DNA of 64,000 nt from Streptomyces sp. MNU76 (GTDB lineage: Bacteria > Actinomycetota > Actinomycetes > Streptomycetales > Streptomycetaceae): positions 1 through 64,000 of the forward strand of contig NZ_JAJKLK010000003.1 in the NCBI RefSeq assembly GCF_020982545.1, read 5' to 3'. The notes beneath the pieces were generated by a model, which saw only the letters and a list, made by a program, of their open reading frames with translations, had not been told where the DNA came from and ran no database searches. Shown here piece after piece: positions 55,675 through 64,000 of this stretch (the stretch's first letter is position 1; each line of letters starts with the position of its first letter). The position numbers and the translations under genes were made by a program.

Positions 55675-57156
55675 ATGCCGCTCACCCCACGCCTCAGGAG
55701 CCGCCGCGTCCAGGCCGCGCTGCTCGCCTCCGCCGTCTCCGTCTGCCTGATCGCCGCGAGCGCCCCGTCACCCGCCGCCCCGCTCGGCGTAGGCGACCGG
55801 CTCTTCCCGCACCTCGGCAACCCCGGATACGATGTGCGGTCGTACGACCTCGACTTCACCTACCCCGGCAGCAACCGCGAGCCGCTCACCGCCGTCACCA
55901 CCATCGACGCCCGGACGACCTCCCGGCTGGAGCGGATCAATCTGGACTTCACCCACGGCAAGGTCCACTCCGTCGAGGTCGACGGGGTGCCCGCCGCCTT
56001 CACCGGCGTGGGCGAGGACCTGGTGATCACGCCCGAGGAGCCGCTCGTGGAGGGCACCCGGACCCGCATCACGGTGCGGCACACCAGCGACCCGGTGTAC
56101 ACGGGCGACGCGGAGGGCGGCTGGGTACGGACCGCCGACGGACTCGCGATGGCCAACCAGGCGGACGCGGCGCACGTCGTCTTCCCCTGCAACGACCACC
56201 CGTCCGACAAGGCCATGTTCACCGTCCGCGTCACCGTCCCCGACGGCTACACGGCCGTCTCCAACGGCCTCGCCACCGGCACGGACCGGGCCCTGGGCAC
56301 CACCACCTGGACCTACCGCACCGAGCACCCCATGGCCACCGAACTGGCCCAGATCTCCATCGGCCGCTCCGCCGTCCTGCACCGCACCGGACCGCACCGC
56401 CTGCCGGTACGCGACGTGGTCCCCGCCAAGGACCGCGAGAAGCTCGAACCGTGGCTCGCGAAGACCCCCGCCCAGATCGAGTGGATGGAGGACAAGGTCG
56501 GCCGCTACCCCTTCGAGACGTACGGGGTGCTGATCGCGGAGGCGCAGACCGGGTTCGAGCTGGAGACCCAGACACTCTCGCTCTTCGAGAGGGCGCTGTT
56601 CGTCCGGCCCGAGTACCCCAAGTGGTACGTCGAGTCGATCATGGTCCATGAGCTGGCCCACCAGTGGTTCGGCAACAGCGTCAGCCCTCGCACCTGGTCC
56701 GACCTGTGGCTCAACGAGGGCCACGCCACCTGGTACGAGGCCCTGTACGCCGAGGAGACCGCCGGCCGGTCGGTTGCGGCCCGCATGAAGGCCGCGTACG
56801 GCGCGTCCGACCGCTGGCGCGCCGCGGGAGGCCCGCCGGCGGCGCCCAAGAAGCCCAAGGGCGGCCAGAAGATCGGCATCTTCCGGGCCAACGTCTACGA
56901 CGGCGCCGCGCTCTTCCTCTACGCCCTGCGCCAGGAGATCGGCGCCCCCGCCTTCGCCCTGCTGCAGCGGGCCTGGGTCACCGTCCACCGGGACGGCGTC
57001 GCGTCCACCGCCGACTTCCGGGAGCTCGCCTCCAAGATCGCCGGACGGGACCTGGGAGACTTCTTCCACGCCTGGCTGTACGAGGTGCGGACACCCCCCA
57101 TGCCGGGGCACCCCGACTGGAAGTCGGCACCGGTGGAGGCCTCCGCCGGGCGTTGA
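55675..57156 (+). CDS. Secreted M1-family zinc metallopeptidase
   Basis: A 493-residue exported aminopeptidase-like enzyme. The N-terminal signal (about 1-36; AALLASAVSVCLIAASAPSP) precedes a beta domain and a gluzincin domain with the zinc site H325-E-L-A-H329 and E348 (VHELAHQWFG, LWLNEGHATW). The usual GAMEN exopeptidase motif is replaced by AQTGFELETQTL, as in several actinobacterial M1 proteins. It is shorter than PepN (about 850 residues) and lacks the C-terminal helical domain. A GC-rich hairpin follows. Confidence 0.87.
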   Translation: MPLTPRLRSRRVQAALLASAVSVCLIAASAPSPAAPLGVGDRLFPHLGNPGYDVRSYDLDFTYPGSNREPLTAVTTIDARTTSRLERINLDFTHGKVHSVEVDGVPAAFTGVGEDLVITPEEPLVEGTRTRITVRHTSDPVYTGDAEGGWVRTADGLAMANQADAAHVVFPCNDHPSDKAMFTVRVTVPDGYTAVSNGLATGTDRALGTTTWTYRTEHPMATELAQISIGRSAVLHRTGPHRLPVRDVVPAKDREKLEPWLAKTPAQIEWMEDKVGRYPFETYGVLIAEAQTGFELETQTLSLFERALFVRPEYPKWYVESIMVHELAHQWFGNSVSPRTWSDLWLNEGHATWYEALYAEETAGRSVAARMKAAYGASDRWRAAGGPPAAPKKPKGGQKIGIFRANVYDGAALFLYALRQEIGAPAFALLQRAWVTVHRDGVASTADFRELASKIAGRDLGDFFHAWLYEVRTPPMPGHPDWKSAPVEASAGR

Positions 57157-57173
57157 GCGGGATCGACCGGGTT

Positions 57174-57198
57174 CCGCGCGGGTGTGACCCCCGCGCGG
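57174..57198 (+). terminator. Hairpin terminator after the M1 peptidase gene
   Basis: CCGCGCGGG (57174-57182) and CCCGCGCGG (57190-57198) form a perfect 9-bp GC stem with a 7-nt loop. Confidence 0.6.
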
Positions 57199-57378
57199 AC
57201 GGGAAATAACCCGAGTGACGAGACGGGGCGTACCGTGCGACCATCTTCGGGTCGACGACGGGACGCCCCGGGAATCCCCGGGACACCCCGGACGTTGTCA
57301 CCAGTGACGGGCCGGGATCCGTGAAGATCCGTCGCCCTTCGGTATCCCTATCGACATCCCCATCGACGTAAGGACCCA

Positions 57379-58878
57379 ATGACCTCCTCTTCTTCCCCTT
57401 CCCAGGCCGCGCAGCGCGCCTTCGCGCAGAACAACCCCGAAGGTCTTCGGGCCGATGCCCTGATGGAAGAGGACGTCGCCTGGAGCTTCGAGATCGACGG
57501 AGAACGGGACGGCGACCAGTTCGACCGCTCCGACCGCGCGGCCCTGCGCCGCGTAGCGGGCCTCTCCACCGAGCTCGAGGACGTCACCGAGGTCGAGTAC
57601 CGACAACTCCGCCTGGAGCGCGTCGTACTCGTAGGTGTCTGGACCACGGGAACCTCGCGGGACGCGGAGAACTCCCTGGCCGAGCTGGCCGCCCTCGCGG
57701 AGACCGCGGGTGCGCTCGTGCTCGACGGAGTGATCCAGCGCCGCGACAAGCCGGACGCGGCCACCTACATCGGTTCCGGCAAGGCCAACGAGCTGCGGGA
57801 CATCGTCCTCGACTCGGGCGCCGACACGGTCATCTGCGACGGTGAGCTGAGCCCGGGGCAGCTCATCCACCTCGAGGACGTCGTCAAGGTCAAGGTCATC
57901 GACCGTACGGCCCTGATCCTCGACATCTTCGCTCAGCACGCCAAGTCCCGAGAGGGCAAGGCGCAGGTCGCGCTCGCGCAGATGCAGTACATGCTGCCGA
58001 GGCTGCGAGGCTGGGGTCAGTCGCTGTCCCGCCAGATGGGCGGCGGCAAGGGCGGCGGCCTCGCCACCCGTGGTCCCGGTGAGACCAAGATCGAGACGGA
58101 CCGGCGTCGGATCCGCGAGAAGATGGCGAAGATGCGCCGGGAGATCGCGGACATGAAGACCGGCCGCGAGATCAAGCGCCAGGAGCGCCGCAGGAACAAG
58201 GTGCCCTCGGTCGCCATCGCCGGCTACACCAACGCGGGCAAGTCCTCCCTGCTCAACCGGCTCACGGGCGCGGGTGTCCTGGTCGAGAACGCCCTGTTCG
58301 CGACCCTCGACCCGACCGTGCGCCGGGCCGAGACCCCGAGCGGGCGGCTGTACACGCTGGCGGACACCGTCGGCTTCGTACGCCACCTGCCGCACCACCT
58401 GGTCGAGGCGTTCCGCTCCACGATGGAGGAGGTCGGCGACTCCGACCTGATCCTGCACGTGGTCGACGGTTCGCACCCCGACCCGGAGGAGCAGCTGGCC
58501 GCCGTGCGCGAGGTCATCCGTGACGTGGGCGCGACGAACGTCCCCGAGATCGTGGTGATCAACAAGGCGGACGCGGCCGACCCGCTGACGCTCCAGCGGC
58601 TGCTGCGGATCGAGAAGCGCTCCATCGCGGTCTCGGCCCGCTCCGGCCAGGGCATCGAGGAACTGCTCGCGCTCATCGACGACGAACTGCCGCGCCCCTC
58701 GGTCGAGATCGAGGCGCTCGTGCCGTACACCCACGGCAAGCTCGTCGCCCGCGCCCACACCGAGGGCGAGGTGATCTCCGAGGAGCACACCCCGGAGGGC
58801 ACCCTGCTCAAGGCCCGGGTGCACGAGGAACTGGCGTCCGACCTGGCGCCGTACGTCCCGTCGGCCACGACTGCCTGA
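57379..58878 (+). CDS. hflX: GTPase HflX
   Basis: HflX is a ribosome-associated GTPase that rescues stalled or hibernating 70S ribosomes. The 499-residue protein has the N-terminal HflX domain (YIGSGKANELRDIV, MLPRLRGWGQSLSRQMGGGK) and a G domain with G1 AGYTNAGKSSLLN, G3 DTVGFVRHLP, G4 NKAD and G5-like VSARSGQG. Start is ATG 57379 with AAGGA 5 nt upstream. The C-terminal residues VPYTHGKLVARAHTEGEV match the family. Confidence 0.94.
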   Translation: MTSSSSPSQAAQRAFAQNNPEGLRADALMEEDVAWSFEIDGERDGDQFDRSDRAALRRVAGLSTELEDVTEVEYRQLRLERVVLVGVWTTGTSRDAENSLAELAALAETAGALVLDGVIQRRDKPDAATYIGSGKANELRDIVLDSGADTVICDGELSPGQLIHLEDVVKVKVIDRTALILDIFAQHAKSREGKAQVALAQMQYMLPRLRGWGQSLSRQMGGGKGGGLATRGPGETKIETDRRRIREKMAKMRREIADMKTGREIKRQERRRNKVPSVAIAGYTNAGKSSLLNRLTGAGVLVENALFATLDPTVRRAETPSGRLYTLADTVGFVRHLPHHLVEAFRSTMEEVGDSDLILHVVDGSHPDPEEQLAAVREVIRDVGATNVPEIVVINKADAADPLTLQRLLRIEKRSIAVSARSGQGIEELLALIDDELPRPSVEIEALVPYTHGKLVARAHTEGEVISEEHTPEGTLLKARVHEELASDLAPYVPSATTA

Positions 58879-58976
58879 CCGTCCGGCAGCGCGCGCCCGT
58901 CCAGCCATGCCCGAAGGCCCGCCCCCTCCGCCTTCCGTTCTAGTGGTCGTCGCAACACCCCAGCTCAGGGGATGCG

Positions 58977-60330
58977 ATGGACTTCAAGATCCGTGAGGAC
59001 CGTACGCTGCGAGGCCGCCGGATCGTCGGGATCAACCCGAAGACCGGCAGGCGGTGGCGGAACGGACGCAACGCCTCCGGCAGGGACACGGCGGCACCAC
59101 CAGTTCGACCGGTGGTGCCGTCTTCCGGTCCGTCCCGATATCTGTGTGAGGATGACCGGATCTACATCGCGGACCGACTGCGGGAGAAGGCCACAGTCCG
59201 GGCGATAGCCGCCGAACTGGGCCGCAGCCCATCGCCTGTCAGCCGGGAGATCCGACGCAACTGCACCGTCGTTCCCCGTGGCACCCGGCACAACCGCCCA
59301 CACGCCGCCCAGACTCGCGCGAATGCCCGTCGGCCCCGCCCGAAGCCGGGGAAGATCAGCCAGAACCCGGAGCCACGGGACTTCCTCCAGGACCACCTGG
59401 ACCTACGGTGGAGCCCGGAGCAGATCTGCCAGGCCCTGCGGGCCCGCTTCCCCGACCGGCCGGAGATGCACGTGGTCCACGAAACGGTCTACCAAGCCCT
59501 CTACGTCCAGGGCCGCGGCGAACTCCGCCGCGAGCTGGCCCGAGCCCTGCGCACCGGCCGTGCCCGGCGCAAACCCCGCCGACAGGCCCAGCAGCGCCAG
59601 CCCCGATACCGCGACCCCATGGTGATGATCAGCGATCGCCCCGCGGAGGCTGCCGACCGTGCAATTCCCGGCCACTGGGAGGCCGACCTCATCATCGGCA
59701 AAGACGGTGCCTCCGCCATCGGCACCCTCGTCGAACGCTCCACCCGCTACGTGCTGCTCTTGCACCTGCCCAATGGCCGGGGCACCGAGATGCTCTAGGG
59801 CGTGTTTCGGAAGTCCCTTCGTCGCCCGAAGGGCGGCTCTGCGGCGTCCGGTGCGTGCTCTCGGCGCGCCGGACGAAATGCCTCGTACTGGGTGTACTTG
59901 GCCTTTCGTCCGGTGCGGCGGTGGGGGTACCTCCCGGTCGAGCGCCAGCCGAGACCGGGGGAGCGTGCCGGGCGTCGCAGAGCAGAAGGGACTTCCGAAA
60001 CACGCCCTAGTGGAGACCGTGCAGACCCTGCCGGCCCACCTGAAGCGGTCGTTGACCTGGGACCAGGGCAGCGAGATGGGACGGCACCGGGAGTTCACTC
60101 TCGCCACCGACATCCCGGTCTACTTCTGCGACCCGGCCAGCCCCTGGCAGCGCGGCTCCAACGAGAACACCAACGGCCTGCTGCGGCAGTACTTTCCCAA
60201 GGGCACCGACCTGTCCGCCCACACCCGCCAGGCCCTGGACGCAGTGGCCGCCGAGCTGAACGGCCGCCCACGCAAAACGCTCGGCTGGGAAACCCCAGCC
60301 GAGCGCCTGCTTGAACTGCTCGCGGCCTGA
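58977..60330 (+). pseudogene. IS30-family transposase, split by MITE insertion
   Basis: The N-terminal part (58977-59798) has the IS30 helix-turn-helix (REKATVRAIAAELGRSPSPV), the linker and the first catalytic Asp ([20 protein letters not shown]). It then meets a stop created by the insertion. The C-terminal part resumes at 60010 with [20 protein letters not shown] (second Asp) and [20 protein letters not shown] (catalytic Glu), ending at the TGA at 60330. Removing the insert including both flanking TA dinucleotides restores a perfect frame (EML-VETVQ). No functional transposase can be made. Confidence 0.85.
59798..60007. mobile_element. 210-bp MITE with 23-bp perfect inverted repeats
   Basis: Left terminal repeat GGGCGTGTTTCGGAAGTCCC plus TTC (59798-59820) is repeated perfectly inverted at 59985-60007. 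Both sides are flanked by TA, within CTAG. The interior has no transposase. The ends resemble Streptomyces IS5-family (IS427-like, TA-targeting) elements, which could mobilise it in trans; that link is from memory of the family. Confidence 0.82.
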
Positions 60331-60387
60331 TCAACCGACCACGTGTTGCAACGACCGCTAGAAAGCGCCCATATGGACGGCCCGGCG

Positions 60388-61620
60388 TCACTGCGAAGCG
60401 AACTTGCCGCTCACCGCCTTGTACACGCCCTCGGCCTCCTTGCCCAACCGCGGCCCCGCCAGCCAGCCGGCGCTCACCGGACCGATGGAGGTGTTGGACA
60501 CCAGCGCGGGCTCACCGTCCGAACCGGTCGCCACCCAGCCCCCACCGGACGAACCGCCGGTCATCGAGCAGCCGATGCGGTACATCGTCGGGTCGGCCTC
60601 GACGAGCGAGAGCCGCCCCGGCTTGTCCGTGCACTGGTACATCGTCTCGCCGTCGTACGGAGCCCCTGCCGGGTAGCCGGTCGCGGTGATGCTCTGCACC
60701 TGCGGCACGGCAGGCGCGTCGAAGTCCACCGGCAACGCCGAACCGACCATCTCCTCCAGCGACTTGCCCCCGCTGCCCTCCTCCGGCGTCACATGGATCA
60801 CCGCGAAGTCGTACGTCGCCCCGTCACCGCCCGTCTGCCCGCCCTGCTCGATCCACTGGTCCGAGGTCTGCGCCCAGTCCCCCCACCAGACGCCGTACGG
60901 AGCGACCTCCTCCTTCGTCGCCGTCTTCAGTTCCGAGGCCCCCATGGCACTGTCGTTGTACGAGGGCACGAAGGCGATGTTCCGGTACCAGCCGCCCGCC
61001 TTACCGGCGTGCACACAGTGACCGGCCGTCCACACGAGGTTGGACTTGCCCGGGTTGGCCGGGTCCTGCACCACCGTCGCCGAGCAGACCATCGTGCCCT
61101 CGGGCGCGTCGAAGAAGACTTTGCCCGCCTCGGGCACGTTCGCGTGGTACTGAGCCGCCACCGCCTTCGCGTCGACGGACTCCGGCGTCGGGTCGGTCAC
61201 ACCCTGGTCACCGGTGAGGTCGCCCTCGTCGACCTCCTTCTCCGGCTCCTCGGCGTCCCGCATCCGGTCCGGGTCCCACAGGTCCTTGATGATCGGGTTG
61301 ACGTAGTCCTCGGCCTCGCGCAGCCAGTCGTCCTTGTCCCAGTTCTTCCAGGCCCCGCCCCGCCACTTGTCGAGGTCGATCCCGTGTTCCTTCAGCTTGT
61401 CCTTGATGTCGTCCGGGATCCGGATCTTGCCGTCGCCCCCGCTGCCGCTGTCCTGCGCGGACGCCGACGCCTCGGCGTTCGCCGTGGTGTCCCCCGAGCC
61501 GCATGCGGTGGCCGTCAACGACAGAACCGTGGCGAGGCCGACCACGGCCAGAACGGGGGAGGTTCTGCGGCGCGTGCTCCTCCCACGACGAGCGGCCAAG
61601 AGCGGTCGTATGGGTCGCAT
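60388..61620 (-). CDS. Trypsin-like serine protease, lipoprotein
   Basis: A 410-residue exported protein; ATG 61620 is preceded by GGGGAG. The signal peptide ends in LSLTATAC, so Cys40 should be lipidated and the protein held on the outer face of the membrane. A charged Asp/Lys-rich pro-region (about 60-150) precedes an S1-type protease domain with His in VWTAGHCVH, Asp in YDFAVIHV and Ser in GGSSGGGW. It may act in extracellular proteolysis or signalling; the substrate is unknown. The IS30 element lies 30 bp past its stop codon. Confidence 0.85.
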   Translation of the reverse strand: MRPIRPLLAARRGRSTRRRTSPVLAVVGLATVLSLTATACGSGDTTANAEASASAQDSGSGGDGKIRIPDDIKDKLKEHGIDLDKWRGGAWKNWDKDDWLREAEDYVNPIIKDLWDPDRMRDAEEPEKEVDEGDLTGDQGVTDPTPESVDAKAVAAQYHANVPEAGKVFFDAPEGTMVCSATVVQDPANPGKSNLVWTAGHCVHAGKAGGWYRNIAFVPSYNDSAMGASELKTATKEEVAPYGVWWGDWAQTSDQWIEQGGQTGGDGATYDFAVIHVTPEEGSGGKSLEEMVGSALPVDFDAPAVPQVQSITATGYPAGAPYDGETMYQCTDKPGRLSLVEADPTMYRIGCSMTGGSSGGGWVATGSDGEPALVSNTSIGPVSAGWLAGPRLGKEAEGVYKAVSGKFASQ

Positions 61621-61984
61621 GGTCTGAACTCCCCCTGGGGCGTTGAGAATCTGTGGTGCCGAGACGGACAGCGCACGACTCTTCCGTGCGCCGGCCGCCT
61701 TCTTGTACGTGGCCGACACGACATTCGCGCGGTTCCGCACCCTTGTTTCTTCGTACCTACTACGTACGGAGTCCTCGTCCGCGTGGCCCGGCGACATCCA
61801 CCGACCCGCGTCCTTCGGAACGGCACCACACACTATGCGGTCGGTGTGGGGGACATCCGATGGAACGGCAACGGTTTGGCTACGAGCCCCCCCGACCAGG
61901 CGATCGACCAGGCGCAGCCGACCAACCGCCCTGGTCAAATGCCTTTTCTCCTACGGTAGTTGAGCGAGTGAATCTAGGTTGGGG
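61621..61984. other. Gap between the protease gene and the methyltransferase remnant
   Basis: This 364-bp stretch contains the protease ribosome binding site (minus strand, GGGGAG) and a TACGTA-centred palindromic patch near 61765. I see no coding sequence with family resemblance. The missing N-terminal part of the downstream methyltransferase should have been here. Confidence 0.4.
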
Positions 61985-62593
61985 AAGAACTCGCCGCTAT
62001 CTGGCCGAGGAAGCCGGTGTCCGGCAGTTCCTGGCATCGGCACCGGCCTGCCCACCGCGGACAACACCCACGAGGTGGCCCAGCGCGTCAACCCCTCCTG
62101 CAAGATCGTCTACGTCGACAACGACCCCATCGTCCTCGCGCACGCCCACGCACTGCTCAACAGCACCGCCGAGGGTGCCACCGACTACATAGACGCCGAC
62201 GCCCACGATCCCGACACGATCCTGAGGGGCGTCGCGGGCACCCTGGACTTCCGGCAGCCGATCGCGATCCCCATGCTGGGCGTCCTGAACTTCGTCATGG
62301 ACACCGACGAAGCGGCCGCTGTGGTACGGCGGTTGGTGGATGCCGTACCGCCCGGCAGCCATCTCGTGATCTCCCATCCCACCACCGAGGTCGACGGCGA
62401 AGCGATGACGCAGGCCGTGGAGTACTGGAACGGACAGGGTTCGGCGCCGATGACACTGCGCAGCCATGCCGACCTCGTACGCCTCTTCGGCGACGTCGAA
62501 CTCCTTCCCCCGGGCATCGTCTCCTGTTCCCGCTGGCGCCCCGGAGACGACGACGAGGACATCGACGTCACCCACTTCGGCGGCTCGGACTGA
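61985..62593 (+). pseudogene. SAM-dependent methyltransferase (PF04672/DUF574 type), truncated and frameshifted
   Basis: The remnant begins TRRYLAEEAGVRQFL and then needs a frame change at about 62030 to read IGTGLPTADNTHEVAQRVNP, IVYVDNDPIVLAHAHALLNS, VLNFVMDTDEAAAVVRRLVD and HLVISHPTTEVDGEAMTQAV. The family has FLDIGTGLPT here; loss of the A of the GAC codon explains the break. The first 70-80 residues, including the YDYxLGGKDNF signature, are absent. These methyltransferases are numerous in Streptomyces and of mostly unknown substrate. Confidence 0.8.
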
Positions 62594-62847
62594 AGCGGTA
62601 ACCCACCACCGGAACCCGGCCGCACCGCTCCGGCCGTCCGGGCCCGACCGTAGGGACACGGGTCGAAGACCCGGTCGGCGGCACCCGAACGGACCGGACC
62701 GAACGGGCCAAGCATCCGCCGCGGCACATATTTTCGTCCGACCCGCTTCCCCGTACCGGTCTCGTCGTTGGTACGTGCGGGGGACCCGCCGGTGTTCGGT
62801 GACCCCTGCCGACTCGCCTCTGATGAACCGTGGGAGGAAGTGCAGCA

Positions 62848-64000
62848 GTGGCGGTGACCGAGTCCGCGGTGGCGCCGGTGGGACGTGACCCCGAGCGAGC
62901 GGGTCAGAGACCCGTGGGCGAACCGGCCCGCCCACGACGGGAGCACGACGGGGTACGTGCCGTGCGGTCGGGGCACGGAAGGATTCCGTGGCCGCAGGCC
63001 GCCCGAGACTCGGCGGCGCGCACCTACGCGCGCTCCCTGCCCGTCGTTCCCGTGCGCGCGCGCGGGCTGACCGTCGAGGACGCCGACGGTCGCCGCTACC
63101 TCGACTGTCTGTCCGGCGCCGGAACCCTCGCCCTCGGCCACAACCACCCGGTCGTCCTCGAAGCCATCCGCAAGGCGGTCGCCTCGGGTGCTCCGCTGCA
63201 CGTCCTCGACCTGGCCACCCCCGCCAAGGACGCCTTCACCACCGAACTGCTCCGCACCCTGCCACCAGAGCTCGCGGACCGCGCCCGCGTCCGGTTCTGC
63301 GGCCCCTCCGGCACGGACGCGGTCGAGGTCGCCTGCAGACTGGTCCGGGCCGCCACCGGACGCTCCGGCCTGCTCACCTTCACCGGCGCCCACGCCGACC
63401 TGGACACCGGGGCCCTCGAAGCACCCGCGACCGCCCGCGACATCCGGGCGCCACGCCTGCCCTCCCCGCAGGACTACCGCTGCCCGTTCGGTATCGGCGG
63501 CGAACGCGGCGCCGAACTCGCCGCCCGCTGGACCGAGTCCGTCCTCGACGACGCCGAGCCCGGAGCACCGCTGCCCGCCGGCATGCTCCTCGAACCCGTC
63601 CAGGGCGAGGGAGGAGTCCTCCCCGCCCCGGACGGCTGGCTGCGCCGCATGCGGGAGATCACCGCCGCCCGCTCGATCCCGCTGATCGCCGACGAGGTCC
63701 GGACGGGTGTGGGCCGCACCGGCCGCTTCTGGGCCGTCGAGCACAGCGGCGTCGTCCCCGACGTCATGGTCCTCTCCCAGGCCATCGGCGGCAGCCTGCC
63801 GCTGGCCGTCGTGGTCCACCGCGACGACCTCGACGTCTGGCGGCCCGGCACCCACGCCACCCCCTTCCGCGGCAACCAGCTCGCCATGGCCGCGGGCGCC
63901 GCCACCCTCGCCCACGTCCGCGAGAACGGCCTCGCCGAACGCGCCGCCATCCTGGGCGCCCGCATCCTCGCTCAACTCCGCCCCCTCACCGAGCGGTTCG
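62848..64000 (+). CDS. Class III aminotransferase (diaminobutyrate--2-oxoglutarate type), partial
   Basis: GTG 62848 follows GGGAGGAAG. The frame is open to the right edge (384 codons). It is a fold-type I PLP enzyme: YLDCLSGAGTLALGHNHPVV, RFCGPSGTDAVEVACRLVRA, the Asp that contacts PLP nitrogen in LIADEVRTGVGRTG, and FRGNQLAMAAGAATLAHVRE. At the expected Schiff-base lysine the sequence reads LSQAIGGSLPLAV, so residue 311 is Gln (CAG) instead of Lys. From memory, S. coelicolor has an aminotransferase followed by siderophore-type genes at this position (SCO5799-5801). The N-terminal 50 residues are an unusual Arg/Pro-rich extension. With Gln the enzyme should be inactive or altered. Confidence 0.82.
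   Translation, partial: MAVTESAVAPVGRDPERAGQRPVGEPARPRREHDGVRAVRSGHGRIPWPQAARDSAARTYARSLPVVPVRARGLTVEDADGRRYLDCLSGAGTLALGHNHPVVLEAIRKAVASGAPLHVLDLATPAKDAFTTELLRTLPPELADRARVRFCGPSGTDAVEVACRLVRAATGRSGLLTFTGAHADLDTGALEAPATARDIRAPRLPSPQDYRCPFGIGGERGAELAARWTESVLDDAEPGAPLPAGMLLEPVQGEGGVLPAPDGWLRRMREITAARSIPLIADEVRTGVGRTGRFWAVEHSGVVPDVMVLSQAIGGSLPLAVVVHRDDLDVWRPGTHATPFRGNQLAMAAGAATLAHVRENGLAERAAILGARILAQLRPLTERF

Larger units (their letters stand above)
58944..60357 (+). mobile_element. IS30-family insertion sequence interrupted by a MITE, flanked by CTAG
   Basis: The left end TGGTCGTCGCAACAC and the right end, read in reverse, CGGTCGTTGCAACAC match at 13 of 15 positions. Direct repeats CTAG lie at 58940-58943 and 60358-60361. 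The element is 1414 bp; without the nested MITE it would be about 1.2 kb, normal for IS30. It lies between hflX and the trypsin-like protease gene. Confidence 0.82.

Noticed and set aside
62594..62847. Iron-box (DmdR-type) operator before the aminotransferase
   Set aside because: No sequence resembling TTAGGTTAGGCTAACCTAA was found in the upstream region.

Overview
The window is a high-GC actinomycete chromosome segment. Codon third positions are almost always G or C, GTG and TTG starts are common, and the gene order is that of the central chromosome of Streptomyces. From memory it matches roughly SCO5747 to SCO5799 of S. coelicolor: osaC / osaA-osaB, ftsK, rimO-pgsA-cinA-clgR, dps, nei2-lhr, recA-recX, gluABCD, miaB, miaA, dapF, a RelA/SpoT homologue and hflX. 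No rRNA, tRNA, CRISPR array or prophage was seen.

Layout. 1-10.9 kb: osmoadaptation block. A SpoIIE-type phosphatase (osaC-like, minus strand, cut by the window edge) is divergent from the giant hybrid kinase osaA with ten HAMP units and the response regulator osaB; an IS3-family element sits in their shared upstream region. 11-19 kb: ftsK, a RodZ-like protein, rimO-pgsA-cinA (overlapping genes), clgR and dps. 19.5-27.5 kb: an SDR oxidoreductase, nei2, an lhr helicase whose C-terminal third is broken by several frameshifts, and a deletion scar joining an AraC-type regulator start to the back half of azlC, followed by intact azlD. 27.5-32.4 kb: a toroid-fold protein, DUF3046, an AI-2E family permease, recA and a frameshifted recX. 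32.5-43.5 kb: cysteine dioxygenase with a cysteine-rich leader peptide, an FAD monooxygenase, the gluABCD glutamate transporter, an OmpR-type two-component system, a TAXI solute-binding protein and a secreted PGRP amidase. 43.6-47.4 kb: a MazG-like gene and then a gene graveyard: opposite-strand remnants of an EccA/CbbX-type AAA+ ATPase and of a type VII secretion-like FtsK/SpoIIIE ATPase, with a polyketide synthase dehydratase fragment embedded in the latter. 47.4-58.9 kb: well-preserved housekeeping genes miaB, a LigB-like protein, two small proteins, miaA, a membrane protein, dapF, rsh, an M1 metallopeptidase and hflX. 58.9-64 kb: an IS30-family element interrupted by a 210-bp MITE, a lipoprotein trypsin-like protease, a decayed SAM methyltransferase and a partial class III aminotransferase.

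How it works together. Most intact genes belong to conserved core modules: DNA segregation and repair (ftsK, nei2, recA), tRNA and ribosome modification (rimO, miaA, miaB, hflX), stress control (osaABC, clgR, dps, rsh) and amino-acid metabolism or transport (gluABCD, dapF, cysteine dioxygenase). Several of them have a TANNNT-like -10 element ending 6-7 nt before the start codon and no Shine-Dalgarno sequence, so they are probably leaderless.

The accessory signal is decay. Damage is concentrated in lhr, azlC, recX, the 44-47 kb remnants, the two insertion sequences and the methyltransferase, while neighbouring genes read cleanly. I see no complete new system. The most unusual observations are the PKS dehydratase fragment inside the FtsK/SpoIIIE remnant, the nested IS30/MITE, the araC-azlC scar, the cysteine leader peptide and the IS3 insertion between osaC and osaAB. 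Some single-base breaks could be assembly indels and would need raw reads to settle.
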